From the NCBI RefSeq assembly GCF_036985505.1, contig NZ_BTGQ01000007.1:134792-198791 (forward strand): 64,000 nt of DNA. Direction: 5' to 3'. This stretch comes from Croceitalea sp947503285 (GTDB taxonomy: Bacteria > Bacteroidota > Bacteroidia > Flavobacteriales > Flavobacteriaceae). The stretch's first letter is position 1. Each line of letters starts with the position of its first letter. Of the stretch, positions 10,307-17,998 are shown one piece after another. The position numbers and the translations under genes are program-made. The notes below the pieces were generated by a model. It searched no databases and was not told where the DNA came from. It saw only the letters and a list, made by a program, of their open reading frames with translations.

Positions 10307-10378
10307 GCGAGCGAAACGTTGTTTCGTGCTGCAAGCCCCAAAACTTACCAAACTTCATCCTATCTTTTTGCGAGGTAA
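10307..10378. repeat. Conserved non-coding block 3' of bfmA (copy 1)
   Basis: A near match to 62615-62687. It contains a hairpin CGAAAC-GTT-GTTTCG (10312-10326) and a flanking pair TTACC/GGTAA (10345-10349 and 10374-10378). In copy 2 the loop of the first hairpin differs but the stem is kept. It ends 1 nt before the bfmA stop codon. It could be a terminator-like structure, a cassette boundary or an attachment site. Confidence 0.5.
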
Positions 10379-10379
10379 A

Positions 10380-10943
10380 TCACAATTCTTGTTTAAGTGA
10401 TTCCTTCAAACTTTCCAGATGACTTTGTTCTACATCAAGTTTGAAGTATGCTTTGCCAAATCGGGGTTTTTCCAGTGTGATTTGATTCAATAGTTTCAAA
10501 ATCTGTATACGCTCCTTTTTCCAGTTTTCTTTAAGCATATAGTTATCGTATTGGGTCACCCTATCCCGCTTTAAGGATTGGTCATACATTTTTTGCTGCA
10601 ACTCTAAATCCATTCTACTGTTTTTCTCTTCTTGCTCTGCAAAGTCGAATATCTTCTTTAGCATATCATGGATTTTTGGGATGCTACTGTTCTTTTCCCA
10701 ATTTCGAAGGAGCTCCTCTATATAATCAAACCTTTTGGTCATGTAATGTACGTAACCCATATAGTTCATCAGATATTTGTTTTTTGGGGAGATTTTTGCG
10801 CCCTCAAAGAAGTCCATCATCAGTTCCAAAGTCAGGGTATGTGACTTGGAAATTTTCTTTGAAAACTCCCGATATCTTCCAGCGACTATCCGATTGATGC
10901 TTATGGCCGAGAATTCACTTTTTTTCTTCTTTTTCAATTTCAT
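10380..10943 (-). CDS. bfmA: BfmA/BtgA-family mobilisation protein (cassette 1)
   Basis: 187 residues, basic. The N-terminal ISINRIVAGRYREFSKKISKSHTLTLELM segment is the conserved BfmA/BtgA region, which in Bacteroides BtgA is a relaxosome accessory factor that acts with the relaxase at oriT. It is a close paralogue of the protein at 62687-63250 and a distant one of the ICE copy at 15320-15901. No relaxase follows it, so any transfer would need the ICE relaxase or another in trans. An oriT-like hairpin lies about 100 nt upstream. Probably a remnant of an element that used the adjacent tRNA-Arg gene. Confidence 0.8.
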   Translation of the reverse strand: MKLKKKKKSEFSAISINRIVAGRYREFSKKISKSHTLTLELMMDFFEGAKISPKNKYLMNYMGYVHYMTKRFDYIEELLRNWEKNSSIPKIHDMLKKIFDFAEQEEKNSRMDLELQQKMYDQSLKRDRVTQYDNYMLKENWKKERIQILKLLNQITLEKPRFGKAYFKLDVEQSHLESLKESLKQEL

Positions 10944-11046
10944 TTACAGTAAATTTTTTCAACGTTTATAGGGTCTCACAGGGTTTTTAATGTGTTTTTG
11001 ATACAAAAAATAATTGTAACGTATCTTCAATTCATTGAAAATCAAT

Positions 11047-11099
11047 GGTTTGTAATCCGTAACATCGCTTTAGCGTGTTACCCTCTTGCTTTACAAACC
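11047..11099. other. Putative oriT hairpin (copy 1)
   Basis: Nested inverted repeats: outer arms GGTTTGTAA (11047-11055) and TTACAAACC (11091-11099), inner arms GTAACA (11059-11064) and TGTTAC (11076-11081), innermost CGC/GCG around TTTA. CCTCTTGCT follows the inner hairpin. The same structure is found upstream of two other bfmA genes in this window, with compensatory base changes in one. The linkage to BfmA-type relaxosome genes supports an origin of transfer. Apart from this and the tRNA terminator, I see nothing in 10944-11274. Confidence 0.6.
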
Positions 11100-11250
11100 T
11101 TATCCGCTTCGCTACTAATTTTTGTAAACTCTAATCTGATGGTTATGAATTAATTTGAAGATAAAACAAGCTTAGTTAAAAACGAAGAATCTATTTTCCT
11201 TGATGGAAATTGAATCAATAAATGTTAAAATTTGATAAATTTTGAAGTGT

Positions 11251-11269
11251 TTGCAAATTGTTTGCAAAT
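11251..11269. repeat. Short direct repeat TTGCAAA near tRNA-Arg
   Basis: TTGCAAA occurs twice (11251-11257 and 11262-11268) just 3' of the tRNA-Arg terminator. Such repeats often lie beside integrase attachment sites, but no matching partner was found here. Confidence 0.25.
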
Positions 11270-11274
11270 AAAAA

Positions 11275-11303
11275 AGTCTCAAAAGTGTAAAACCTCTGAG
11301 ACT
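11275..11303 (-). terminator. Terminator of tRNA-Arg
   Basis: On the minus strand AGTCTCA pairs with TGAGACT around a 15-nt loop and is followed by a run of T (complement of 11270-11274). It begins 14 nt after the tRNA 3' end. Confidence 0.7.
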
Positions 11304-11316
11304 CTAGTAATACTAG

Positions 11317-11390
11317 TGATCGCGGAAGGATTCGAACCTTCGACCGTCTGCTTAGAAGGCAGATGCTCTATCCAGCTGAGCTACGCGACC
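11317..11390 (-). tRNA. tRNA-Arg (anticodon UCU)
   Basis: A 74-nt cloverleaf on the minus strand. The acceptor arm GGTCGCG pairs with CGCGATC (one G-U), the discriminator base is A, the D-arm reads GCTCAGCTGGATAGAGC, the anticodon loop CTTCTAA gives UCU, and the T-arm is GAAGG-TTCGAAT-CCTTC. CCA is not encoded. The left ICE boundary lies 40 nt upstream of its 5' end, and the bfmA remnant lies on its 3' side. Confidence 0.95.
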
Positions 11391-11403
11391 TTATCCATTA
11401 AAT

Positions 11404-11434
11404 AAAAAAACCGAATCTTCCGATTCGGCTTTTG
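11404..11434. terminator. Bidirectional terminator-like hairpin at the ICE left boundary
   Basis: CCGAATC (11411-11417) and GATTCGG (11422-11428) form a 7-bp stem with loop TTCC. Seven A lie on its left and CTTTT on its right, so it could terminate transcription in either direction. Its right side runs into the 17-bp att repeat. It would shield tRNA-Arg from ICE transcription. Confidence 0.65.
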
Positions 11435-11446
11435 TCGGGGTGGCAG
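11430..11446. repeat. ICE attachment site, left copy
   Basis: TTTTGTCGGGGTGGCAG, identical to 48524-48540. Its CGGGGTGGCAG part, continued inside the ICE by GATGACAACCT, resembles the antisense of a tRNA acceptor/T-arm 3' end, with the T-loop degraded. No intact tRNA reads across it. Confidence 0.75.
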
Positions 11447-11508
11447 GATGACAACCTAACCACGTAATGTCTTCAATAACCGAATCTTAGGGGATTTCTA
11501 TTATTCTT

Positions 11509-11531
11509 GTTCCCGAATCGTTTCCGATTTA
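11509..11531 (+). repeat. Subterminal repeat, ICE left end
   Basis: Matches 48411-48433 at 21 of 23 positions in the same orientation (GTTCCCGAAT core followed by TTTCCGATTTA). Paired repeats just inside the ends suggest arm-type sites for Int or Xis. The rest of 11447-11657 holds nothing else I recognise. Confidence 0.5.
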
Positions 11532-11657
11532 ATTGATTTAACTTGTGTTAAATTCTACTGCAAAGATAAAGAAACTTAAACATCAAAACAACTCAAAACA
11601 CCAATAAATTCAGTACAAACCAAAAGTTTTTTAAAGGATTCAAAACGTGGTGGTTGC

Positions 11658-12488
11658 CTAAAAATCTTCTTTATTCATGCGAAATAACAAACCCTCGGAA
11701 AGTTCATCTAAAAACTTGGTGCGGCTCTTTTTTCTTGCCTTTATTTCCGAATAGGTTTTATAGAAATCCTTTAAATCAAAGTCAAATATTTCTTGAAAAC
11801 GTGATACAATTTCCTTGAGTTCAATGTGTCCATTATTGATTGACCTTGAATGATTGAGAGCATAGATAAGTTCGACCAAAGCCGCTTTTGATGATGTCCA
11901 TTTTAAGCCTTTTAAAACACCATTAACTTTTTTGCCATTCCTTTTATTCAAACTTTTTAATCGTTCTTCTAGGTACTTTATAAGTCTTTTATTTGCCCAT
12001 AATTTCGCTAAAAGTAAATCGTGTGAAGTGCTAAAATCGGGGTCGCGATAATAGTATTTCGATGTAGTAACATTAAACTTATTGAAAAATGCTCTGGTGA
12101 AATAGCGGTCGTCTAAGTACATTCTTCCTTGCTCTATATATTGATTAAAGTCCATATTAACCATAAAGAACCTATTGAGCTTTTTTATCTTTTTTAGAAT
12201 TGCTTGTTTTTGTACAGTTTTATTTCCTTTTGGAAACTGCGCTTCAAATGACCGTAATTCTGAATAATAAATTAAGTTAGTTAAGGGAACTTGTTTGGTA
12301 TCTTTAAAAAATTCTATTTCTAAGGTAGGGGTTTCAAAACCGTTAGCTAGTACCTTCCTCTTAAATTTAGACAGGAGATTTCTACACAGTACAATTGATA
12401 AATCTGCCTGTTTGATAATATCCAAAGTTGTTGACTTGATACTTTCTAACTCATTCAGCAACTCTTTCGTCAGCAATTTTTTTTCCAT
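11658..12488 (-). CDS. rteC: RteC-domain protein
   Basis: 276 residues, basic and helical. It matches the RteC family in length and in blocks such as QAILKKIKKLNRFFMVN, FYRDPDF-like YYYRDPDFSTSHD and LIYALNHSRSINNGH. In CTnDOT, RteC is a DNA-binding activator of the excision operon, so here it probably controls ICE excision or transfer. It is the leftmost ICE gene, co-oriented with the relaxase genes and separated from the T4CP gene by 157 nt. No RteA/RteB two-component pair is present in the ICE. Confidence 0.8.
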   Translation of the reverse strand: MEKKLLTKELLNELESIKSTTLDIIKQADLSIVLCRNLLSKFKRKVLANGFETPTLEIEFFKDTKQVPLTNLIYYSELRSFEAQFPKGNKTVQKQAILKKIKKLNRFFMVNMDFNQYIEQGRMYLDDRYFTRAFFNKFNVTTSKYYYRDPDFSTSHDLLLAKLWANKRLIKYLEERLKSLNKRNGKKVNGVLKGLKWTSSKAALVELIYALNHSRSINNGHIELKEIVSRFQEIFDFDLKDFYKTYSEIKARKKSRTKFLDELSEGLLFRMNKEDF

Positions 12489-12645
12489 AAATCTCTGTTT
12501 TTGATAATTGGAACAGCATACTTATGTGGGCGGGTTGTCTGGTTTTTATGTATTCAAACCTATTCATGATAAAATTTTCTTTTTCTTTATGAATAATCAT
12601 CAAAAATTATGCCTTTATCCTTACATATAGAAGGATGCTATACTA

Positions 12646-14235
12646 CTAAGAATCAAATAATGACTGCGCTTCCCGATGGATTTTATCAAAGTTGGCTTTA
12701 AATTCTGCTTCTGTAAAATTCAAAGGTTCTGGAAGTTCCCTTTTTATTTCCGCTAACCTAAACGTTACCTTTTTGTCTTTACCGTCAAAGAATACAACAA
12801 ACTCTCCCTGTTTCAACCCATAGAAAGCATCAGCACGTCTTTTAGCCACTTCTTTTTCTCCTTGGGTTATACGGGTATCAAAATTCAAAGAATGTCCTTT
12901 ACTAACGCTCCTAGTTTCTTTCTTTATGATTTCGAAAAAACGTTCGTAATACTTTGCAGTATCTGGGTCATTAGCTTTACCAAAAAATTGATATGAAAGG
13001 TTACTCAATATAGCTTTACTTGCTTTATCGCCATACATCATATCGTTCTGAATTTTATCCTGCAAAACGTAAATAGTAATGATATCATAACTACGTAATG
13101 TTGCTGGTATTCTATGCATATTTAAAAGCCTCAGCGTTGCAGCTTCTTCCATTAATAGAAAAGAAGGAAGCCGATTGCGCTCACTCATTTGTTTGGTTAT
13201 GGAATGAATTACCGTTGCAATGACTGGAGATAACGATGTTTCTTTTTTAGGATTGTTGACCACCGAGATTACGGACGGAGAATCTGGATTGTTTGGGTTC
13301 AAAGGCACTTCATCAGCAGATAAAACCATGAATATTTTTTGGGTACTTATTTTTTTGAATGCATTGGCTAGAGTGCTTCGCACTCCTGCCGTTTGTCTAT
13401 CTGAATCTACTCCAACAATATAGGCATCTGCCATAGCCTTTGAGGTAACATTTGCACTTAGGAATTCAACCAATTCATTGGTGGTTAAATATTGATAAAT
13501 TGCTATCATGTGAGGAATGGTACAGTACTCTGGGTAGTTTTCCTTTAACCTCCAAATTAACCCGCCAATTAATCCTTCTACGGCATCATTAAAAAATTTT
13601 GATGCGCCTGTACTTCCAGATTCTTTTAACTCCAATAAGTTCTCGATAAGAACTCTAGATATTTCGTTTACACTTTCCTCGTCTGGAATATATTTTGGGG
13701 CAATTGGATTTACTTTATTATAAATGGGGTCAAACGAAACGATATAAAAATCCTTATTGGTCTTTTTGAAGATAGGATAAGCCATTTCGGATATTTCAAA
13801 GTTTTTGTAGTCATGCATAACACCACAAAAATCATGAGTACCTAAATGTTCAAATAAGCTGTATACAACACTTTCTGTTTTTCCTGAACCTGCCGAACCA
13901 ATTATGGAAATACCTCTTCGTATGTTTCCTAATTTTAAGCGATACCCCTTAGTGTCTATAATGACTTTGTACTTTTGAAGCACATTAGGCAAATCTTCTT
14001 CCTTTGGATAGTGAATAAACAAAAATAGATTGCCCAAAATATAAGGCAGTTTAAAATATACCAGGGTCTTTAAAAAAACATTTAAAGGCACTATAAAAAC
14101 ATACAACACTATTGAAATTACAACTGCAATTAGAACAATGTAGAATCCTCTATGCATATACCTAATCGCACAATAAGAAATGGAGCAAAGTAGCATAAAA
14201 CATAAAATTGATATTATAATTGTTGAATCTATCAT
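12646..14235 (-). CDS. Type IV coupling protein (TraG/VirD4-like, mobilisation ATPase)
   Basis: 529 residues from the ATG at 14235; an in-frame TTG lies two codons upstream. Two or three N-terminal transmembrane helices (about 5-85) precede the ATPase. Walker A is IIGSAGSGKTES (about residues 113-122) and Walker B is FLLMEEAATL (about 360). It couples the relaxosome to the mating pore at the inner membrane. It starts 2 nt after the relaxase stop, within the bfmA-relaxase-T4CP operon. Confidence 0.88.
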   Translation of the reverse strand: MIDSTIIISILCFMLLCSISYCAIRYMHRGFYIVLIAVVISIVLYVFIVPLNVFLKTLVYFKLPYILGNLFLFIHYPKEEDLPNVLQKYKVIIDTKGYRLKLGNIRRGISIIGSAGSGKTESVVYSLFEHLGTHDFCGVMHDYKNFEISEMAYPIFKKTNKDFYIVSFDPIYNKVNPIAPKYIPDEESVNEISRVLIENLLELKESGSTGASKFFNDAVEGLIGGLIWRLKENYPEYCTIPHMIAIYQYLTTNELVEFLSANVTSKAMADAYIVGVDSDRQTAGVRSTLANAFKKISTQKIFMVLSADEVPLNPNNPDSPSVISVVNNPKKETSLSPVIATVIHSITKQMSERNRLPSFLLMEEAATLRLLNMHRIPATLRSYDIITIYVLQDKIQNDMMYGDKASKAILSNLSYQFFGKANDPDTAKYYERFFEIIKKETRSVSKGHSLNFDTRITQGEKEVAKRRADAFYGLKQGEFVVFFDGKDKKVTFRLAEIKRELPEPLNFTEAEFKANFDKIHREAQSLFDS

Positions 14236-14237
14236 AA

Positions 14238-15323
14238 TCAAACCCCTATCGAACCTGATTGAACTGCTTTATCAAGTCCCTTTTTTAGTTTATTGAATAC
14301 TTTAATTGCTAGCTCAACTTTGTTTGTAGGAATGCTAGGTACATTTAATCCTGTCTTTTCGAAAAGTTTAAATGCCACACCTTTTTTATTCGTGGGCAAT
14401 CCTATCTTTTGCAAAGTTTTAATAGTTGCCATTCGCTCATTAATGGGAAGCCCTGCAACAATGGCAAAAAATTTAACAGGGTTCTGTTTATAAAGGTTTT
14501 TTGCCTTATAACTTTGTATGAACTCCCTTTGGTACTTGAAAATTTTGTCAAACCTCTTTTCCGAAGCCTCAAAAAAAGTACTCCTATCAAAACCTTGCTT
14601 TTGTTCCTTTCCGTTCAAAATAGTTGTGTTTTTGCGGTGTTGAGAATTAGGAGATAAGCTGTATGTATTTGTAACATCCTTTCGGCTTACAATGATGTGA
14701 ATGTGGGTTTGCATTCCGTCTTTTTTCATGCCTTCTGTTAAAATTTTTCCATTGATTTTATAAGGAGCTTGCGTTATCTGTTCATTAATTTTTCGTTGAA
14801 TTTTTTTTGTGTTTCCTTTAAGCTCTCCATGCTGTATTTTGGCAAGTTGATTTTGTAATTTTGCTATCCTTTTTCGATAAGGTTCATTGGCTTTAACCTT
14901 CTTATCAAAACCTCTATAAGTTCGCTCATGTTCAATCTTAGCATAATACTTTATATCGTCCACGGTAATCTTTCTATCCCTGTAAAATGATGCTGCATAA
15001 TCCTTCATTAGTTCCCTAGTATAATACCTTAAAAATGCAGGGTCATTGTTAATATGCTTCAGTTCTTTTGCGCTTGGGCTTACAACTATGGAGTAAAATT
15101 TCGGGTCTCTTTTCTTTAGTTTTTTAGTGTTTCCGTCAATTTCCGAAATAACTTTCTCGATGCTAACCTCATCGTTAATTTGGTCAAAGAAATATTCTTG
15201 TAATTCAGGATGTTTTCCCTCATTTTCTTTCTCTAGATAGTTGACATAATCAGTAACACTACTGTTATATGTTTCGTTACCTCTTCCTATTTTTTGTGGT
15301 GTTATACTAATATGCATCTTCAT
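14238..15323 (-). CDS. mobB: Relaxase / mobilisation protein B (DUF5712-like)
   Basis: 361 residues, very basic. QTHIHIIVSRKD (His207 and His209) resembles the HxH metal-binding motif of relaxases, and the N-terminus MHISITPQKIG is typical of this Bacteroidota family. A Lys-rich helical region (145-180) precedes the HxH motif. It is expected to nick oriT and lead the strand into the recipient. Its start overlaps the bfmA stop by 4 nt. The catalytic Tyr cannot be assigned with certainty. Confidence 0.78.
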   Translation of the reverse strand: MKMHISITPQKIGRGNETYNSSVTDYVNYLEKENEGKHPELQEYFFDQINDEVSIEKVISEIDGNTKKLKKRDPKFYSIVVSPSAKELKHINNDPAFLRYYTRELMKDYAASFYRDRKITVDDIKYYAKIEHERTYRGFDKKVKANEPYRKRIAKLQNQLAKIQHGELKGNTKKIQRKINEQITQAPYKINGKILTEGMKKDGMQTHIHIIVSRKDVTNTYSLSPNSQHRKNTTILNGKEQKQGFDRSTFFEASEKRFDKIFKYQREFIQSYKAKNLYKQNPVKFFAIVAGLPINERMATIKTLQKIGLPTNKKGVAFKLFEKTGLNVPSIPTNKVELAIKVFNKLKKGLDKAVQSGSIGV

Positions 15324-15901
15324 TTATTTTTTAGTGCTCTTTTAAACTTTTCCAACTCCTCTTTTGATATGGATAGCTTTAAAAACTCTTTCCCAAAATT
15401 GCTTTTTACTACTTCTATTTTGTTCAAAACATAATCGTAATCTTTGGTAATGCTTTGCATCTTCTCTGCCAACCTTTCGTATCGGATTTTGGGAACGGTT
15501 ATTTCAATTTCCTTTCTTGTTTCAATAACTTTTTCATTACTTTTTTTCTCCTTTCTGATTGTTTTTTTATCCTTCGTATTGGCTTCAAAAAGGGATAAAA
15601 GCATCGCATTAGTAGGCTTGGTTTGATTGATTTCTATGTCTCTTAAAATAGCTATAGTGGCTTCATTTCTTTTTATGGATGTATTGGTTAACTCTCTATT
15701 TTTAAGCAGTTCTTGAAGCATACTTTGAGCAAACTTTTTTGATGGATTAAAACCGTGCCACTCAAAAAAGTCCATAATAATGGTGAGGGATTCCGAATGC
15801 GATTTGGCTATTTTTTTTGAAAATAAACGAAAGCGTTTCGCAACCAATTCCCTTAGGTTTATGGTACTGTATTTATACTCGTATTTTCCTTTTACAATCA
15901 T
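15320..15901 (-). CDS. bfmA: BfmA/BtgA-family mobilisation protein (ICE copy)
   Basis: 193 residues, basic. It shares NLRELVAKRFRLFSKKIAKSHSESLTIIMDFFEWHGFNPSKK with the two solitary BfmA proteins of the window (compare RIVAGRYREFSKKISKSHTLTL). The central part is a charged coiled coil. It is an accessory DNA-binding factor for the relaxosome. It is first in the bfmA-relaxase-T4CP operon and overlaps the relaxase start by 4 nt. The oriT-like hairpin lies about 130 nt upstream. Confidence 0.8.
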   Translation of the reverse strand: MIVKGKYEYKYSTINLRELVAKRFRLFSKKIAKSHSESLTIIMDFFEWHGFNPSKKFAQSMLQELLKNRELTNTSIKRNEATIAILRDIEINQTKPTNAMLLSLFEANTKDKKTIRKEKKSNEKVIETRKEIEITVPKIRYERLAEKMQSITKDYDYVLNKIEVVKSNFGKEFLKLSISKEELEKFKRALKNK

Positions 15902-16029
15902 TTTGCGCCAAACTTTTACCGTGTTTATGAGGGTTTGAGAACGGTTTGCGCCAAAATTTGAATCTCTTCTATTACTAAAAAACGTTCAAACTCCATTATT
16001 TATGGGCTTTTGCGGAGCAAATCAAACTC

Positions 16030-16052
16030 GTAGCGTCGCTTTAGCGCGCTAC
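16030..16052. other. Putative oriT hairpin (ICE copy)
   Basis: GTAGCG (16030-16035) and CGCTAC (16047-16052) enclose CGC-TTTA-GCG, followed by CCTCTTGCT. Relative to the other two copies (GTAACA/TGTTAC) both arms have changed together, so pairing is kept. The outer GGTTTGTAA arm of the other copies is absent. It lies in the 363-nt gap 15902-16264, upstream of bfmA. Nothing else in that gap is recognised apart from a terminator. Confidence 0.65.
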
Positions 16053-16220
16053 CCTCTTGCTATTCCTTTTCGCCCGCACACGGTCGAAAAACAATACAAA
16101 TACCAAGGTATTCGCAAATACCCAACTTACAGCCCAGTACCTAGGTTTTAAGAAATCTGGTGAATTGCTTTTAAAAGATTCTCAATAAGCGTAACAAATG
16201 ATTGTATATCTATCAAAAAA

Positions 16221-16244
16221 AAGAACAGTCTTACAACTGCTCTT
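16221..16244 (-). terminator. Terminator after the radC / small-gene unit
   Basis: AAGAACAGT and ACTGCTCTT pair with one mismatch. On the minus strand the stem is followed by eight T. It lies 20 nt after the stop of the gene at 16265. Confidence 0.6.
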
Positions 16245-16264
16245 TTTAGGTGGGTAACATATTT

Positions 16265-16462
16265 CTATATATTAAAAACGTAATCAAAACTATACAAATT
16301 ACGTTGGGCTTCTTGTTCCAATAGCGATTGGTAACTAAGGTTATTCTGTTTTGCATATCGCTTTAGCTGTACACCATATTTGCTTTCAATATCGGACCTT
16401 GATAGGGAGAGTAAATACTGCTGTGTATCTTCATCTAGGTTTGTAAAATTCAAATAAATCAT
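16265..16462 (-). CDS. Small conserved ICE hypothetical protein
   Basis: 65 residues from the ATG at 16462. The 11-codon longer frame from 16495 would overlap radC and lacks the AT-rich leader. The sequence starts MIYLNFTNLDEDTQQYLLSLS and is acidic, then basic. I do not assign a function. It is encoded 10 nt after radC and before a terminator, so it is probably co-transcribed with it. Confidence 0.55.
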   Translation of the reverse strand: MIYLNFTNLDEDTQQYLLSLSRSDIESKYGVQLKRYAKQNNLSYQSLLEQEAQRNLYSFDYVFNI

Positions 16463-16472
16463 AGTTAAAAAT

Positions 16473-16922
16473 TTAAAGTAACCCGTCATCGGCAAAACTG
16501 AAATAATCGCCTGTTGGAGTGATTATAATATGGTCTAATACCCGAACATCAAATAACGCCGTAGCCTTCTTTATTTTGTTTGTAACTTCCTTATCCGTTT
16601 TACTTGGGCTTAACGTACCGCTCGGGTGGTTATGGGTTAAAATAATACCAACGGCAAGGCTTTTTAAAATGACTGCCAGTAATAATCTTAGGTCTACTGG
16701 CGTACCAGTTATACCACCCTTTGAAAGTTCAAAAACCCCTTTCACTTTATTGGCGTTGTTCAATAGAAGCACCTTAAAACTTTCGTGGGCTTCAATGGTG
16801 TCTTTATCCCAATAATCGTAGATAAACGAAGCTGCATTTTGCGAGGTAGTTAACTTTATCCAATTATCGGACTTTATGCGGTCTTTGTAACTTATCTTAA
16901 TTTCATTAACTTGTTGTCTCAT
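16473..16922 (-). CDS. radC: RadC-like JAB/MPN domain protein
   Basis: 149 residues. The JAMM-type motif HNHPSGTLSPSKTD is complete (about residues 98-111), preceded by a conserved region with LLLAVILKSLAVGIILTHN. RadC-like proteins are widespread on integrative elements; despite the name, a DNA repair role is not established. It lacks the N-terminal HhH region of long RadC proteins, as is usual for mobile-element versions. It lies downstream of ssb, with a strong terminator between them. Confidence 0.85.
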   Translation of the reverse strand: MRQQVNEIKISYKDRIKSDNWIKLTTSQNAASFIYDYWDKDTIEAHESFKVLLLNNANKVKGVFELSKGGITGTPVDLRLLLAVILKSLAVGIILTHNHPSGTLSPSKTDKEVTNKIKKATALFDVRVLDHIIITPTGDYFSFADDGLL

Positions 16923-16950
16923 TGTAATCTGTATTAGGTTATTAATGAAA

Positions 16951-16985
16951 AAAGAGGGCGTTACTTTTGCGGGTGCGCCCTCTTT
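16951..16985 (-). terminator. Strong terminator after ssb
   Basis: AAAGAGGGCG (16951-16960) pairs perfectly with CGCCCTCTTT (16976-16985), a 10-bp stem. A further T run follows on the minus strand. It lies 22 nt past the ssb stop. Confidence 0.75.
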
Positions 16986-17006
16986 ACTTTAGTTCAACTA
17001 GCTTAT

Positions 17007-17489
17007 TTAAGCTGTTTTCTCCGTTTTATTTTTACGGCTTTGGGTTCTTCTTGTCTGTGGTGTTTTTGTGGCAGTAGTTGCTTCTTTATTGCCTTTGTTT
17101 TGAGGTTCTTCGATAGCTTCTTTTACTTCAATTTCATTAGTATTTACACTATCGTTTTTAGAACCCAATAGCAAAATTTCGCTTGCTACAATTTCCGTAA
17201 CGTAACACTTAACATTCATTTCATTGGTATAGCTTCTTGAAATCAATTTACCTTCAATAGCTACCTCTTTACCCTTGTGCGTGTATTGTTCTATAATATC
17301 CGCTTTCTTATCCCACGCTACCACATAATGCCATTGTGTAGACTGTACTTTTTCGCCTTGGGCATTTCGATAATACTCATTTGTGGCCATAGAAAAACGG
17401 GCAAGTTTATTACCGTTTTCAAGGGTTGTAATTTTTGGTTCGCTTCCAATGTTTCCGATTAACTGAACTTTGTTTCTTAAAGTACTCAT
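17007..17489 (-). CDS. ssb: Single-stranded DNA-binding protein
   Basis: 160 residues. The OB fold begins STLRNKVQLIGNIGSEPKITTLENGNKLARFSMATNE and continues with WHYVVAWDKKADIIEQYTHKGKEVAIEGKL. The C-terminal 50 residues are a low-complexity Lys/Thr/Asn/Glu tail that lacks the acidic DDDIPF-like tip of chromosomal SSBs. An ICE-borne SSB probably coats the single strand during transfer or plasmid-like replication. It lies next to the long nested inverted repeat at 17673-17817. Confidence 0.92.
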   Translation of the reverse strand: MSTLRNKVQLIGNIGSEPKITTLENGNKLARFSMATNEYYRNAQGEKVQSTQWHYVVAWDKKADIIEQYTHKGKEVAIEGKLISRSYTNEMNVKCYVTEIVASEILLLGSKNDSVNTNEIEVKEAIEEPQNKGNKEATTATKTPQTRRTQSRKNKTEKTA

Positions 17490-17500
17490 AACTAAAAAAT

Positions 17501-17665
17501 TTAAATTATTACTATTTGATTTTTGCCTTTTCGTAAGGCTTTTAAAAGTGATTTACTTATTATATCCAGAGCGTTTTCCTTTTTTTGATTTTTTAACTTT
17601 TGTATCGCTTCTGTTTTATTGTTTCTGTATGATTTCATCTTTTTTGTTTTTGATTTACTTCCCAT
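17501..17665 (-). CDS. Small Lys-rich protein upstream of ssb
   Basis: 54 residues, starting MGSKSKTKKMKSYRNNKTEA. Highly basic (mostly Lys, with Asn and Gln), ending QIVII. The start ATG at 17665 lies 8 nt from the arm of the long inverted repeat, and the stop lies 11 nt before ssb. An internal ATG at 17638 would give 45 residues. It could be a small nucleic-acid-binding partner of SSB. Translation is inferred only from the open frame and position. Confidence 0.4.
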   Translation of the reverse strand: MGSKSKTKKMKSYRNNKTEAIQKLKNQKKENALDIISKSLLKALRKGKNQIVII

Positions 17666-17672
17666 AGAGCCG

Positions 17673-17817
17673 TCACTGTTACCTTTTTTTGATGCTGTTG
17701 TGGATTCAATATTTATCCCTAGCAGGGCGTATAAAAAGTGGAGTTTACGTAACGGCTTTATGCCGCATCGCTAGGGATAAATGTTGTTGTTTTGCTATCA
17801 AAAAAAGGTAACAGTGA
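17673..17817. repeat. Long nested inverted repeat (about 145 nt)
   Basis: Outer arms 17673-17693 and 17797-17817 are perfect 21-bp complements (they include CACTGTTACC and GGTAACAGTG). Inner arms 17711-17723 and 17770-17782 are perfect over 13 bp (ATTTATCCCTAGC). An innermost imperfect pairing of ATAAA with TTTAT plus GGC/GCC closes the centre near 17726-17764. It fills the gap between the ssb unit and mscS. It could be a structured RNA, a single-strand initiation or replication origin, or a miniature transposable element. Confidence 0.7.
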
Positions 17818-17943
17818 TGGACTTGCCTATGAGGAAATTATAAACAGAATTTGTGAAATATAGAATCAATAGAAGCGATACAAAATACAAAGTGAATACA
17901 GCTATAGGAATGGTATTATATTTCTTTCCAAATAAATGTTGAA

Positions 17944-17971
17944 GTGACCCAATAGTTTATTTCGTGTCTCA
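17944..17971 (+). promoter_or_regulatory. Predicted ECF-sigma promoter, site 1 (mscS-terC)
   Basis: GTGACCC (17944-17950), 15-nt spacer, GTCTCA (17966-17971), 27 nt before the mscS start codon. One of six exact copies within the ICE cargo. Confidence 0.7.
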
Positions 17972-17998
17972 AGGGGTATCATATAACAAACTTCAATT

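Noticed and set aside
10550..10561. GGTCACC inside bfmA as a further sigma-type site
   Set aside because: It lies in coding sequence and has no GTCT element at the 15-nt spacing.
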